From NCBI GenBank assembly GCA_030686995.1, contig CM060694.1:93649844-93713843 (forward strand): a stretch of 64,000 nt of DNA, in the 5' to 3' direction. The position numbers were made by a program, and so were the translations under genes. Position 1 is the stretch's first letter. Every line of letters begins with the position of its first letter. The notes beneath the pieces are model-generated. The model made no database searches. It saw only the letters and a list, made by a program, of their open reading frames with translations, and had not been told where the DNA came from. This document shows positions 12,586 through 24,210 of the stretch, in pieces. Source of the DNA: Artemisia argyi. Its lineage: Eukaryota > Streptophyta > Magnoliopsida > Asterales > Asteraceae.

Positions 12586-12682
<97 letters not shown>
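12024..12682. mobile_element. Foldback element bounded by (TA)n tracts
   Basis: Perfect TA runs lie at both ends (about 12024-12082 and 12591-12682). Inside them are inverted repeats of well over 100 bp: AAGATCGGGTATGTTGGTGC (12176-12195) returns as GCACCAACATACCCGATCTT (12482-12501), and the match extends outward to the TA runs. The interior repeats GTGCATTAAA words. Elements seated in (TA)n are known in plants (rice Micron is one), but I do not claim homology. The IYIYIY frames are artefacts of the TA runs. Confidence 0.65.
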
Positions 12683-12683
<1 letters not shown>

Positions 12684-15600
12684 GAGCGGGTTCACCCGCG
12701 CGATGCTGCGGGGAAGGCCTATTTGTGTGAATTTCAATTATTTCATATATTTTTATCAATTTTTTGTCTGATTTTTGTAAATGTTCAATTTTTTATAATT
12801 ATGTGCTAGTTATGTTAGTTTGGAAATATTTGTATCTGTTTCAATATCTTTTACAAAAATTTTATTTAATTTTGTAAATGTGCAACTTTTTTATTATACT
12901 TGAAATAGAGGTGTGCCAGAAGAGATATTTTGGTATTTTATTAATATTTTCTTTATATTTCTTTAAATAAAAAAAAAACGTTTACTACAAATAAGTGGCT
13001 GTAAAGTATATGGTCAAATTGCCTTTTAAAGGATCTTAACCAAGAGTGGCTTGTTTTTTTTTCTCTTTATCAGAATTTTATTAAGCAATTTGATAGATGA
13101 TTCGGTTTGTGGGAAATGGAATTGAAACGTTAGTCGGTCTCTTTGGCATATGCAATCTGTGTTATGATGTAAGCCTTCACGTAAATTTTGGGGTTTATGT
13201 GTTAATCTATCTTTGGTGGAATTGTTTAATTTAATCATGTTTCATTGTATTGGTGTTTGTTTAATAATAATATAAATCATGTTTGTTGGTAGTAATGTAT
13301 TGTGTTCTTTGTTAATTTTGTTTATCTGTGTATATTGTTTGCAATTCGGTGTTATTGTTAAATCTTAAATAGAGTAACATATATTACATAAGATGATCAT
13401 GGTTTTTATGAGTGGTAAAGGCTTGGTTGACTTGGATTTTTTTTGGTGTCTGCGGTTTCCTGTGAGAAGAGTGGTATTTTTTCATTTTTCAGAAGTGTCA
13501 TGAGTTTTGTTTGTGTTGAAGATTCGCGATGAATCGTTTTTTTGTGGGTGACAAATAAATTTATGCAATAGAAGGTAACACGATTGTAAAAGCTATATGG
13601 TTGTTTCACCAAATATAGACTTGATTAGCCTTGAACAGGAAAGTTATGTTACACGATGTCTCATTGAATATTCTAATATTCAGTTTGATAAGTTGAAGAG
13701 GCTGGTATGTTGTTACCCGGTGCACCACTTGTCATTCCATTTTGCCTTATATATCTGCCATTTGCATTAGAAGTTGGGTTAATGGCATTTCCATTTATGT
13801 TTTCGCCGGTATGTGTTGGCTGAAACAGTTCATTTGACTCAGTTGGTGGAATAAAGCCTGTCAAAATTTAAATTTAAATTTATGGTTCCCTACCTACGTG
13901 AATGATAAGTGTTTGACAAATAGTGTAACAAAAAAACCTGATATAGATTCATTATGCATTTGCGGATACACTAAATTTGGTTGATTCTCAGTGTGGCAAT
14001 TGAAAAGTTGCATTCTCTGTTGGTGCAATCACGTTATAAGTTAAAGAACCCGTTAATGTGTATTTTCATTTTCTGTTGTTGTTTACATATGTGCCTTTGG
14101 AGTCTGAAATTGCATTTTGATTATGTCCACAAATTCTCATTTTCCAGGTTTTTTCGTGACATTTCATAGGTGGCACCTACATAATAGAAACATGTATGAG
14201 TGAAATGGTAAATCGAATATTTGTGATTACTATAGATTATATCTGCCTAACCTTTCTTTCTGTTGCAATGTATGTCATTATTTTGTTGATCCATGGGCAA
14301 CTTCCCTTTACAAATGTTAGTGGCTGCGCTAATTCTGCGCATATGACTTTCCAAATCTAGGTTGTAATGTGTCACTTCGGTAGTTGTCTAAGCCTATGGT
14401 GATGTCAGCGTAGCTGTAAGACCAAAACCGCACATAAGTTATTATTTTACCTGAAAATTTTTTGCACTAAGTTTTTTGTGATCCAACAGTTTAGTACCTT
14501 CAGAATGCTCATCATGGGTTAGATTCTCGGTAGGTGTTTCTATCTTGTGAGTTGTTGGTGCTGGCAAAGCTTTTGGGAATGATTCAGGACCTGTATCATA
14601 TAATTTAGGTTTTGTACTTGTTACGCGTAATGCAAATGATAGCTGTTAAGTGGTGTGAAAGGTATGCTTCTTTACCTGAGTCCTTAGCTTCGATATGCAA
14701 ATGATAGCTGTTAATTTGAAGGTCAGTTTATACTCATCAATTATTTCTTTCAAAAAAGATACATGAGACAGTACATGAAACAAACCTGAGGTACTATGTT
14801 GGCCAATTTACACAACAAATAAGTGTGCCTCGTCTACATGCATGCAAGCTGACTCTTCATGTATCCCTTCTGCATCAGTACTTTGAGGAGCATCCACACA
14901 TCGATGAACAGAGGAACACATTGCTGCACGCTCTCTCTTGCAGCCTACAACAAAGTCACTGGCTGGCAGAACAGCAGCCGCAGCCTTGGAGCCCCGGCAC
15001 ACTCCTCCATGCACCAATCCGACGGCCGGTGTATCCAGTCTAGCAGCTGTAAAATAGAGGTATGTATGTATGAAATAATAAATACATTGCCTAAGATTAG
15101 GGTAAACAGTTAGCGGCTTACCTTTTCTTTGTTTAGACTGTGACCTAACATTATCATCATTTATGATCTGCCTCTTCTTTGATACCCTCAGACTGGAGCA
15201 AACCTACTGTGGGCCAGCCCGTAAATGCAGCAAACGACTATCATCAATGCGCTTAAAATTATCTGCATCAACCTCATTTGGTGAAGAAGCTTTAAAGGCA
15301 GAGAATACATTACTTGAATGTAAGCATATTGTCATAAGTTATTGCAATCATACATGTTTTAAATAAAATTTCATGCAACAAACTTGGCATAACATGGTTG
15401 TCAATTCGAAAAGGAGCAAACAGTATATCACCTTGCTTGTTGCAGGCCAAGCTTCCCCCAATCCCTGTGGCAAGAGGACCGTGCAAATAATGCAGCTTTT
15501 GAGGAGCGGCAGGAACCGCCACTACGACATGCCTTTCTCTGCTTACAGCCACATCACTGCTATCAAGGTATGAAATTCCATCCTCACAATCTCCAACCGT

Positions 15601-17314
15601 CTGTCTATTACCAACTTTCTTTTGTGTCCTTGCCACTAGTGCACCTATAACAGAAAAAGATGTGTAACTGAAATGCCCAACATAATAGGTGCCATTAATT
15701 TACATGAAAATCAGTTTACCCCTTTATCGTTTGGGCTGTAAATCAGCATGTGCTTCATCCACAATCGCTTTCCTCTTGCACATCCGAATTGCTGGAGTAA
15801 CCGGCTTCACCCTTTTTTGTAAGCCTATGGTCGTGGTGTCATAACCGTAGCCAGAACTATCCCCTTCAATATTAGGTGGCCAACATCCTATAAAGGCAAC
15901 GACAGTATCTTCAAAAGTTTTTGCGCGCATGTCGTGCTCATAGCTTTGAAATCCATAATGTGATTGTGTGCCGATAGAATCTTCAAGTTAACACAATCAT
16001 TTAGTTCAGATAATTATGTGCCACTAATTAGGGAAAAACATAATAATTAATAATGTTACCTACGACCTTAAGGGTTGCATCTTTAGGATGATGTAAGACT
16101 GAATCTGTGAATTTGGCCTTCCCATACTTGTTGTGAGAACTACTCTCCTCCAACACAGACTGCACAACTCTTGGCGGCTCACATTCATTTGACATAAACT
16201 CATTATGTGTAAAAAGGATCCCCTCACCATAGTGTCTATGGTCAATTATTGCATCCTTTGTTTAACAAAGGGCAAACCAATCTCTTATCGATACACCCTT
16301 AGATTCACTCCCACTACATCCACTTCTTTTTAAAGTGGAAACATCTTCAAATGGTCTTTGCACATTTGGATATGGCTCATTTAGGTTTTCAACATATATA
16401 GTTTTTTTTATTTGCAACATTTGTATGTACATTTGGATATACCTCATGTGCCTGATTTGGATGTGTGCTAAGCAGGTTTTTAGCATATAGATTGTTTTTA
16501 CACCATCTCCTAACAAAGGATGAGGATTTGCAGAATATTGATTTGCATGCATTACTTTTTCAGGATCCATTATGATATATAACCCTAATTGTTTTGTTCA
16601 CTTTTCATTTTTTTTACAGATAAGTATGCATAAAAGACCCAAAGGCCTGCACTTTCGCAGCAAAATTAAGCATTCAATGACAATCAACCTGCATGCATGT
16701 ATCCAAGGAAAGATGGTACCAATATAGCAAAGGAAATACTTACCAGTAGTGGATTGATGATACCTCTAGTCACTGCCTCCATTCCTTTTTTTTTTTTTTT
16801 TTTTTTTTTTTCTTTGTTCTTTTTTCTTTTTTCGCTTAATTTTTCCTGGTGTTCTCTTATGTTTCCTGGTGGTAACTTTTCAAGGCTGCAAGTATTATGT
16901 ATTACCATAGAAGCAAATGTATACATATGGAAAGTGTATCATGAAAGTTCCTAACATTTGGTCAATTGGAAACCATACCTAAAGTTACTGTACATGCCAC
17001 ATGGTTGGCTTACAATGAGTAGTACAACACAGCAGGTTGCTTACCCTGCTGAGTTTGAAAACATTGGCACGTTTGGTGCATTAGTGAAGGTATTAGCAAC
17101 ACCAAACCATGAACAGTCTAAGTGGAAAAGTTTGACAGCCAATGGGCTGCTGCCAAGCCCAACTCTCATTACTGTGGATCAATTAAACTTGATTAATCAC
17201 CCATGTTTACCCATTTGAGTACCAACCACAACCAATAGCATGCAAGATTGAAAGATAACAAAGTTTTTTTGAAAATTCATTAGTGTCACATCATAAATGG
17301 CTATTAGTATATAG

Positions 17315-17317
<3 letters not shown>
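12683..17317 (-). mobile_element. Probable decayed Helitron-like region, minus orientation
   Basis: Minus-strand reading ends with the hairpin CCCCGCAGCATCGCGCGGG (12693-12711), then about a dozen bases to CTCGT beside the TA run; this resembles a Helitron 3' end. The same layout, GC hairpin then CTCGT, occurs at 62444-62474 on the plus strand. Minus-strand exon-like blocks upstream fit that orientation. The 5' terminus was not found; the far side runs into another TA run at 17318. Sequence outside the exon-like blocks is AT-rich with poly-T at 16782-16811. Confidence 0.4.
13673..16785 (-). pseudogene. Multi-exon decayed gene in the Helitron-like region
   Basis: Exon-like blocks on the minus strand: a start MEAVTRGIINPLL near 16784 meeting a GTAAGT donor near 16745; 16570-16262 (starting MDPEKVMHANQYSANPHPLL); 15930-15724 (basic, KRVKPVTPAIRMCKRKAIVD); 15636-15400 (opened by a TTATAG acceptor); about 15300-15140 (ending in a basic KQRK stretch before GTAAGC, with one TAG inside); 15050-14808 (after TTTTACAG); and 13864-13673. 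Several carry internal stops. Small basic exons are what I would expect of the N-terminal part of a Helitron replication protein, but no zinc finger, Rep or helicase motif is seen here, so function is unassigned. A captured host gene is the alternative. Confidence 0.3.
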
Positions 17318-17403
<86 letters not shown>

Positions 17404-18429
17404 GTGCATTTTTCCTTTTTAGTGCGGATGGTACGGATGAATGTGGACCACACGATCATCAGTCCATCTCAGATTCTGATAAAAAAAACGCGGTGGCAAT
17501 ATCGTAAATATCCCGTCTTTTTTCAAAAACGTTACTATCGTATTAGCTTTTTTTCTGAAAAAAATTCAAAAAAATCTGAAAAAATTAAAAAAATAAAGAG
17601 GACAACAAATAATTAAGAATCGCTGAAAAAAATTTCAAAAAAAAATCGTTTTCATCGTTAAAGGTATTGTGATATTAGCGTATGATTTTGACTTTTTTAC
17701 AAAAGTCAAGATCTGATCTTGACTTTGTCAAGATCAGATCTTGACTTTTGTAAAAAAGTCAAAATCAGATTCTGAAAACTTTTTTTTTAATAAAAAATTT
17801 AATATCACAATAACTTTTTTAATATCGTAAAAACTTTTTCTTAATAAAAATTGTTAATACGCCGTAACTATCATGCTTTCTTAATATCAAAGTTAATTTT
17901 TTTTAATATCACTTTAACTTTTCTTAATATCGTAATATCACGGTTCATTTTTACATGTAAAAAAATTAATATCACGGTACCACTCATAATATTTCTCTAT
18001 CAGATTGTGATATCACATAAACTTTTTTAATATCGTAATAGAAAAAGTCAAGATCAGGATCAGATTCTGATATCACATAAACTTTTTTACTATCGTAATA
18101 AAAAAAGTCAAAATCAGATTCATAATATTGTTAATATCACGGTAGAACTCATAATATGGTTAATATCACGGTAGCACTCATAATCAAAAAAACAAAAAGT
18201 TCTCAGAAAAATCTGAAAAAATAAAAAAATGAAAGAAGATAACAATATTAAGGATCGCTCAAAAGGAAAAAAATTAAAAAAAAAATCGTTTGAATGGTGA
18301 TTTGGTACCGTGATAGTTGCGTAGATCTTGACTTTTTTACAAAAAGTCAATATCAGATCTGGATTGTACGACGTAGATCTATCCGCACGTCCGCACTAAA
18401 ACAAAACATCCGCACGTGATCCTCACTCA

Positions 18430-18522
<93 letters not shown>
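17318..18522. mobile_element. Second foldback element bounded by (TA)n tracts
   Basis: TA runs lie at 17318-17400 and 18456-18522, the latter joined to a TC run (18430-18455). Inside, the left end (TTTTTAGTGCGGATGG) matches the reverse complement of the right end (TTTTAGTGCGGACGTGCGGA) as inverted repeats. The interior is AT-rich with many words of the type AATATCACGGTA and AAAGTCAAGATCAGAT in both orientations. No coding frame is credible. Confidence 0.6.
17684..17766. repeat. Perfect 40 bp inverted repeat with 3 nt loop
   Basis: Positions 17684-17723 and 17727-17766 are exact reverse complements around TTT. The core word is AAGATCTGATCTT. It would extrude as a cruciform or transcribe as a long hairpin. 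Confidence 0.9.
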
Positions 18523-18524
<2 letters not shown>

Positions 18525-18844
18525 GAAAAATTGAAAAGTAAAAGTTTAATCATGAACGGACCCAGAATTTTAAAGAGGGTATTGCACAAAACAATCGTTA
18601 GGCAAACTAAAATTACATTGTAAGAAATGAAAGTAGCAAATAAAAATTTGAGAGTTGCACATACAAAAAAAAAAAATAGTTTTTTTAATTTTTTTCACCA
18701 CGTGACCTAAAAAAATTTCTTTTTATGCCACAGCTATGTAGGTCCGCCATGAGTTTAATATATATCTCATATTTGTCTTAAATCCAATAAATCAATTCGG
18801 GTTATTCATTTTTTTTGACAAAATAAATAAATAAAATAAAATAA

Positions 18845-19179
18845 ATTACCATTTTTTTTAAATTAAATATCTCGCTAACGATTAATCATTACGCGAAAAA
18901 AAATTATACAATCGCACGAGAATTAAATTATGTTTCTATAGATATGCACATCTAAATACGTTCAACATTTTTTTTTTCAAATTTTCCGCAAAAAAGAAAA
19001 AAGAAATCACATGTGATTTTTCGGGGCAAATTTTTGGAGAAAAAAAAGGTTCGTCGAAAGTATAAAGAAGTGCATATCTATAGATATATAATTTAATTCT
19101 CGTCGCGATGGTGTATTTTTTGTAGCTTGAAGATTTACCGTTTGCAAAATATGTTGTTTTTAAAAAAATGTAAAAAATG

Positions 19180-19180
<1 letters not shown>
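18845..19180. mobile_element. Palindromic foldback element (copy 3, diverged)
   Basis: The centre is AATCACATGTGATTTTT (about 19006-19022). Arms carry the family blocks in diverged form: TAACGATTAATCATTACGCG on the left and CGTCGCGATGGTGTATTTTT on the right. It is a shorter or truncated relative of the copies at 9742 and 11178. Confidence 0.55.
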
Positions 19181-19218
<38 letters not shown>

Positions 19219-19571
19219 TAACTTTGATTAAAAAAAAAAATATTAGTCTATATTGATCTCAACTCCAATGGTTAAAATATTGAAAGTTGAAAATTGACAA
19301 ACGTGAGAGAAAAAGTGAAATATAGAAAGGCTGTAAACACACACTTCACCTCAAACAACGAAAACCTAAAAACAAAACACACGATACTCATCTCTTCATA
19401 TCTCAAAAAATACACACGCCAACTCCATCACCAACCTCACCACCACGTGACCCCTCTACCATCGGACACCAACCCACTAACTGACCACGCCGCCATAGAC
19501 CACGACCATCGACAACCTAACCACCAAAGAACACCACCATCGAAACCCACAACCATCAAAGAGAGTATCCC

Positions 19572-19606
<35 letters not shown>

Positions 19607-20108
19607 TTAAATAGATCCATGTTTGTTAATGAAGTTTTGAAGGTTTTTGTTATGGTTCTATAGATTTTATTTGTAGATCTATAAGTTTTTTGTATAAATC
19701 TATGTATATTAACATTTAGGGTATTTTTTATTATAGCCGCTACTATCTCGCCGTAAAAAGTTTTCATAGCTGTTGTCGCCGTAAACAATGTCTCTACGTG
19801 CTTGGAACAGTTTTTGCCGCCGCCGGAAATAGTATGCTATATAAAACTTATTATGTAAATTTTATTATAGTTTATGTTTATATTTTGTTATAGGTTTATT
19901 TTATAAATATGTTTACATTTTATCTTTAAAAATCTAATCATTATGAGGATTTTATTCTGAGTTTATTTTTAAATATGTTCTTTTCGTTTTCTAATAAATA
20001 TGAGTTTATTTTGTAGATTGTTGTCTTGGCAGGAATCCGAAGTTGTCATAGCCTTTGTGTAAATTTTCATAAGTGATAAAATGACATAAATTTTGGGAAC
20101 AATATTTG
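19181..20108. other. Low-complexity spacer
   Basis: Poly-T runs lie near 19183-19216 and 19573-19604. The frame between them (19294-19614) is rich in H, P and T and ends in poly-F from the T run; it is not a believable gene. Nothing else recognised. Confidence 0.5.
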
Positions 20109-20117
20109 TTATTTATA

Positions 20118-21230
20118 GGGTTAAATCTATATATTATCAAAGTACTTTCATCATTTTACAGATCTAGGTAACAAACTTTTTTGTTACCAATATAGGTATT
20201 ATCTAGTTTCAAAATATTCAAAGTTTGGTAATTTGATAACCAGTTACCTGATGAATCGGTAACCAGGCATATTTGGCATTTTTTATGTTTAAGTGTTAAC
20301 TTATGTGGCATCTTTATACTTATGTGTTTGCTTATGTCATCATCACTACATATTCTTCCACAACCACCATCTTCTCCGGCAAAGTTTCTGGTGATCATAT
20401 TTTCCGACGAACTTAGCTTTCCACTTTTTACATTCGCATTACCATTTGTCCTAATCAATTACCATTCGGGTTACAATAATCTATTTTCCCAAAAAATATA
20501 TCAATTACACAATGCGAAAGAATAGTAACTACACATTCATAGATCTGGGTTTTAGGATCTAACCTATTCGTTAATCTTTAATCCTGTATGTTTTAATTGC
20601 TCAAGAAAAAAACGAGTTTGATTGTTCATTCTTTACTTTCTAGTTCTGAGACTTATTTTAATCTTTCTTGAGATCCCTAGCAACTGATCTTTTTGAAGAA
20701 AATAATACAACAATTTTGAGTCTTTTTATTCAACCAAGAGAACTGATGACATTGTTGTCTGGCGATGGTAGCATCAACGACGGCGGCTGTGGATAAGGTG
20801 GGTAGTTGAAGAAAGGGAGTTTATGATTAGGGTTTGGTGTTGGTATTGAATTATGAGAATAAGAAAAGTATATAGATGAATGAATTATCATTATTTTTCC
20901 AGATCTATGTTTGTGATGATGTTCGGGTTTTAAAGGAGGAAGATTGAAGATGAAGATGAAGATGTGTTTTTATGTGTGTGGGAAAAAGACAAAGGGCGAA
21001 TTAGTCATTTTAACTTCAAGTATAATACTCTATATGGAAAAAATGAACAATATTAGTGTCCAGGTGGAAATAAAAATAATAATTATTTATCTACATGGAA
21101 AATCAACAGGTCATATTTACTATATCATCAAAAATTAGCCGGTTTCAATGACTATATTGGTAATAAAATTCGTTGATTACCTAGATGTGTAAAATGATGA
21201 AAGTACGTTGCTAATATATAGACTTAACCC
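20118..21230. mobile_element. Mutator-like element without transposase (MULE-type, 1113 bp)
   Basis: Terminal inverted repeats of about 100 bp: GGGTTAAATCTATATATTA at the left, and the reverse complement of the right end reads GGGTTAAGTCTATATATTA. The inner part (ACTTTCATCATTTTACA, ATCTAGGTAA) matches too. Flanks are TTATTTATA (20109-20117) and TTATTTAAA (21231-21239), a 9 bp target duplication with one difference; 9 bp is the Mutator hallmark. The interior includes moderately GC-rich stretches (20330-20420, 20750-20820) that could be captured exon sequence, but no frame is convincing. Confidence 0.75.
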
Positions 21231-21239
21231 TTATTTAAA

Positions 21240-22063
21240 TTGATAGTATATTTTGTGTAAATTTGTTATGTAAAATTCATAAGTGATATTTGATTGTGTA
21301 AATTGTAAATGAAAATTTTGTTGATAGATTGCATTTCCATAATAAAGTTTGTTATTGACAAATTCAGTGACCAAAATATGTTTCTTGGGTATGGCACTAA
21401 TTTTGAATTTGTATAAAAAAAAGTATATTAGGTTTGGTATTCAAGAAAGCAAATCGTAACCCAAAATATCAAAAAAGCAAATGTTGCCAGCTTTATTCTT
21501 TGATTTGCTTTCAACTCAAAAGTTGTAAAATTCTAGAAATTGTGAATGGTTTATTAGAATGCACTAATCAAAGTAGAAAAACAAAAATATTACTCATTCG
21601 GTTCTAAAATTATTTACCCTTAAAAAAACTGAGACCACTACACATTTTAAATAGTAATCAAATATCATATTTACTTGTTAAACTTTGTTTTGATTGGATT
21701 GTCACAAAAAAAGAGACTATTATTTTGAGGGATTGAAATTCTCTTAAGCTGTTTTTAACATCACCTATTATACTGACCAATAAAAAAAATAAGTAAAATA
21801 GATAATTTTTTTTTTCTTTCGATTAAAAAATATGGGCCCATATATTTTCCCTCTCACAAAGCACTCAACATGATAGGTCATTAACCATAACTTGAGAGAA
21901 TCTCAATCCTATTTTTGAAACATCTCATAATAAAAATGGAGACAATAATTTTGGAACATGAGAAAACACATACATCAAGTGCTTTTGATGTGATTTTTTT
22001 TGTATCCTCAAAATGATTTAAACATTCTTATAAAAAGTTAGTTAGACATGGGATGACACAAAA
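21240..22063. other. AT-rich spacer with a possible small MITE
   Basis: About 21590-21965 is bounded by CTCATTCGGTTCTAAAATTA and the inverse of CATGTTCCAAAATTATT, suggesting a mariner- or Tourist-type MITE. No clean target duplication was found. No gene seen. Confidence 0.3.
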
Positions 22064-22635
22064 CTATAACTTTACATGATAAAATAAAATTATAATTAGA
22101 TTTGAATATACAATTAAAAACGTTACTGACACCGCTAAAAACATACGTCCGTGCATAGTTTTGATGATATTTCGTGTTCTTCGGTTGTAAATTTCGTAAG
22201 CTCGGGATTTAGTAGAGTAGCCAACCAAAACTTCCATATCACCATTTTGCTTGAGTTTACCTAATTCTTCATGGTCATTCAATAGGTAACACAAAGAAAC
22301 AAAAAAAAAAATGTAGGTATTTGAGGTCGTGTTTTTGTTTGTTAATAAAATGATATTGGGTCTTTTCAGATCGAGTTTGGATAAAAGAACGATTTTGTGT
22401 GAAACAAGCACTTGCTACATCTTCAGCCTAAAGAGATGGGGGAAGATTTCCAGGTGTATTGTTCGTGCAACTTCAACTAATGTCCAATTTCTTCTTTTAA
22501 CAACCCCGTTCTGTTTTGGAGAACATACAACTGACATTTGATGAGTAATGCCAACATCTTCAAAGTAGGTTTTCAACCTTTGATAGGTGAATTTCATTCC
22601 ATTATTCGTGCGAACAATCCTTACTGGCATTATTT
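22064..22635 (-). pseudogene. copia integrase fragment
   Basis: Two minus frames together show the integrase core and its downstream region. The first (22630-22415) holds VRTNNGMKF (the second catalytic Asp position reads N) and CSPKQNGVVKRRNWTLVEVA (the catalytic Glu position reads K). The second (22411-22064) holds HEELGKLKQNGDMEVLVGYS and KSRAYEIYNRRTRNIIKTMH, a normal copia downstream motif. A frame change separates them. Two catalytic positions are changed, so the fragment is inactive. It is probably the same element as the gag at 23027-24210. Confidence 0.8.
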
Positions 22636-23026
22636 GATTCGTTATTCATTTGATTATTGTATTTTCAGTTATTTGTTTCGTTATATCTGTTCACGAGGCT
22701 TTTTAAGCTCAACCTCATTTCTTTTCCTGCGACAGGTTTTATGTTGGAAGCTGGGTATTAAGTGAAGTGTGCATAGGAGCTCTTAGTGGACCACCCTGAC
22801 GATAGATCCACTTTGCATTTGGATTAGACTTTGGAGTTATCTTCCATTTAGATTTGATTCAGATTTGTATTCTAGTTTGATAGTTATTATGATTAGACTT
22901 TTTGTGTCCTTAGTTTCATTTTGAAATTTTGTAACCCTATTATTTATAAAAGTCTTCTACTTGCGTTTGTTCTGTTGACACTATAATGTGGCATTTTGAC
23001 CCTTGTCGGGTTGGGGTGTTACAGCC
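22636..23026. mobile_element. Foreign block splitting the copia remnant, possibly an LTR fragment
   Basis: It interrupts copia coding sequence between gag and integrase. It ends GTCGGGTTGGGGTGTTACA, which resembles the ends of some gypsy LTRs, but no partner repeat or target duplication was found. Confidence 0.3.
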
Positions 23027-24210
23027 TATAACATCCTTTCTTTGAACTATTCAAAATCCATAACCATGTTTATATTCTTGCAATCCTTAGCAAAATGTCT
23101 CGTACCTTAATAGTTATAACACCTTATCACAACAACATCAACCCTCTTTACAACAACCTCATCATTTCTAGTTCCAACATTCCCTTCTTGTCTTTGTGGT
23201 GCCTCGTTTCTTCTAATGTTCACATTACACTTGCTTCTAGTGTTTGAAGCAGTACGTAGATTGTTGTGTTTTGGTGTAGAGTAAAAAGACTTCTAAAGAC
23301 GCTTAATGAGAAGCATCATTGTTACCTACTCTCATTGGGTTGTTCTTCATTCACAACAAGTGCATTATCTTCCTCTTCTAACCCAGATGATATAGATAGA
23401 GTCTTAACTTTTGCCCTTGATATTCCCCTCCTTGAAGTTGATGATGCATGGGATGTGTGTGATGATGAAGGTTGGGTTTGGTTGTTTTCATTCAAAGCTA
23501 ATGGATCCTTCTGCTTAGGTAGCATCTCTTCTCTCACATTTGCTTCCTTCTGATTCTACTTAAGTATATCAAAGATTTGGTTGAAATCAATGGTATATAT
23601 GTTCTTGGTTTTCCCAATCAATGTCATATATCATTCCCATTCTGGTTGCAGAGTAAGCAGAAACTTAATGTTATCTTCGATCATACTCTCATTCAACTTG
23701 TTCCTAATCAAGTCGTTCACAGTCTTAGAAAACCTCCGATGGAACGATTTCAATGATTCCTTGGTATGGATGCGAACTTCTTATATTCCCAAAGAGGAGT
23801 GGTATCCTTGTCCTGCTTTCCTACCTCAGTTTCTGGCATCAGTCTTTCAATCACCTTCCACATAGTTTTTGCATAAGTGCAACTACCAACAGAATTATAC
23901 ACCTCATCTTGTAGCCCTTGCAAGATAGTTTTTTAGCTCTCTTATCGGCGCTATATACTGTGAGATCTTCAACACTGAGGTCTTTGATGGTTTGCAGTCT
24001 CGAGTGAGTAGCTACCTCATTAGTTTCAGGCACATTAATCTCTTTGAATTGATAGGGGCCTTTTTCAATTGCTTCCAGAACTAAGTGTCCATTATCTTTG
24101 TCTTCGATGTAACTGAGCATATGACCTGACCATGAAATGTAACCACCTCGGTAAAGCATTAGAAGACGGTTTTTTGATCCAGCATTGCCAACATTTTTCT
24201 GAGGTGCCAT
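23027..24210 (-). pseudogene. copia gag, degraded
   Basis: It starts MAPQKNVGN at 24210, and DNGHLVLEAIEKGPYQFKEI and RLQTIKDLSVEDLTVYSADK are typical of gag in one copia group common in composites (memory). The frame is lost after about 119 codons. Further segments appear in other frames: a Ser-rich linker at 23537-23322 (ISRAKVKTLSISSGLEEEDN), then near 23130-23060 a zinc knuckle relic (TRHFAKDCK) whose second Cys reads Tyr and is followed by a stop. Plus-strand frames over it are antisense shadows. Confidence 0.75.

Noticed and set aside
12480..12809. Frames with long IYIYIY runs (also 12574-12759, 17197-17507, 18353-18589)
   Set aside because: They are translations of TA microsatellites.
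16958..17218. 86-codon plus frame
   Set aside because: No recognisable domain, no leader or splice context; possible chance frame.
19294..19614. 106-codon plus frame
   Set aside because: Low complexity and ends in a poly-T translation.
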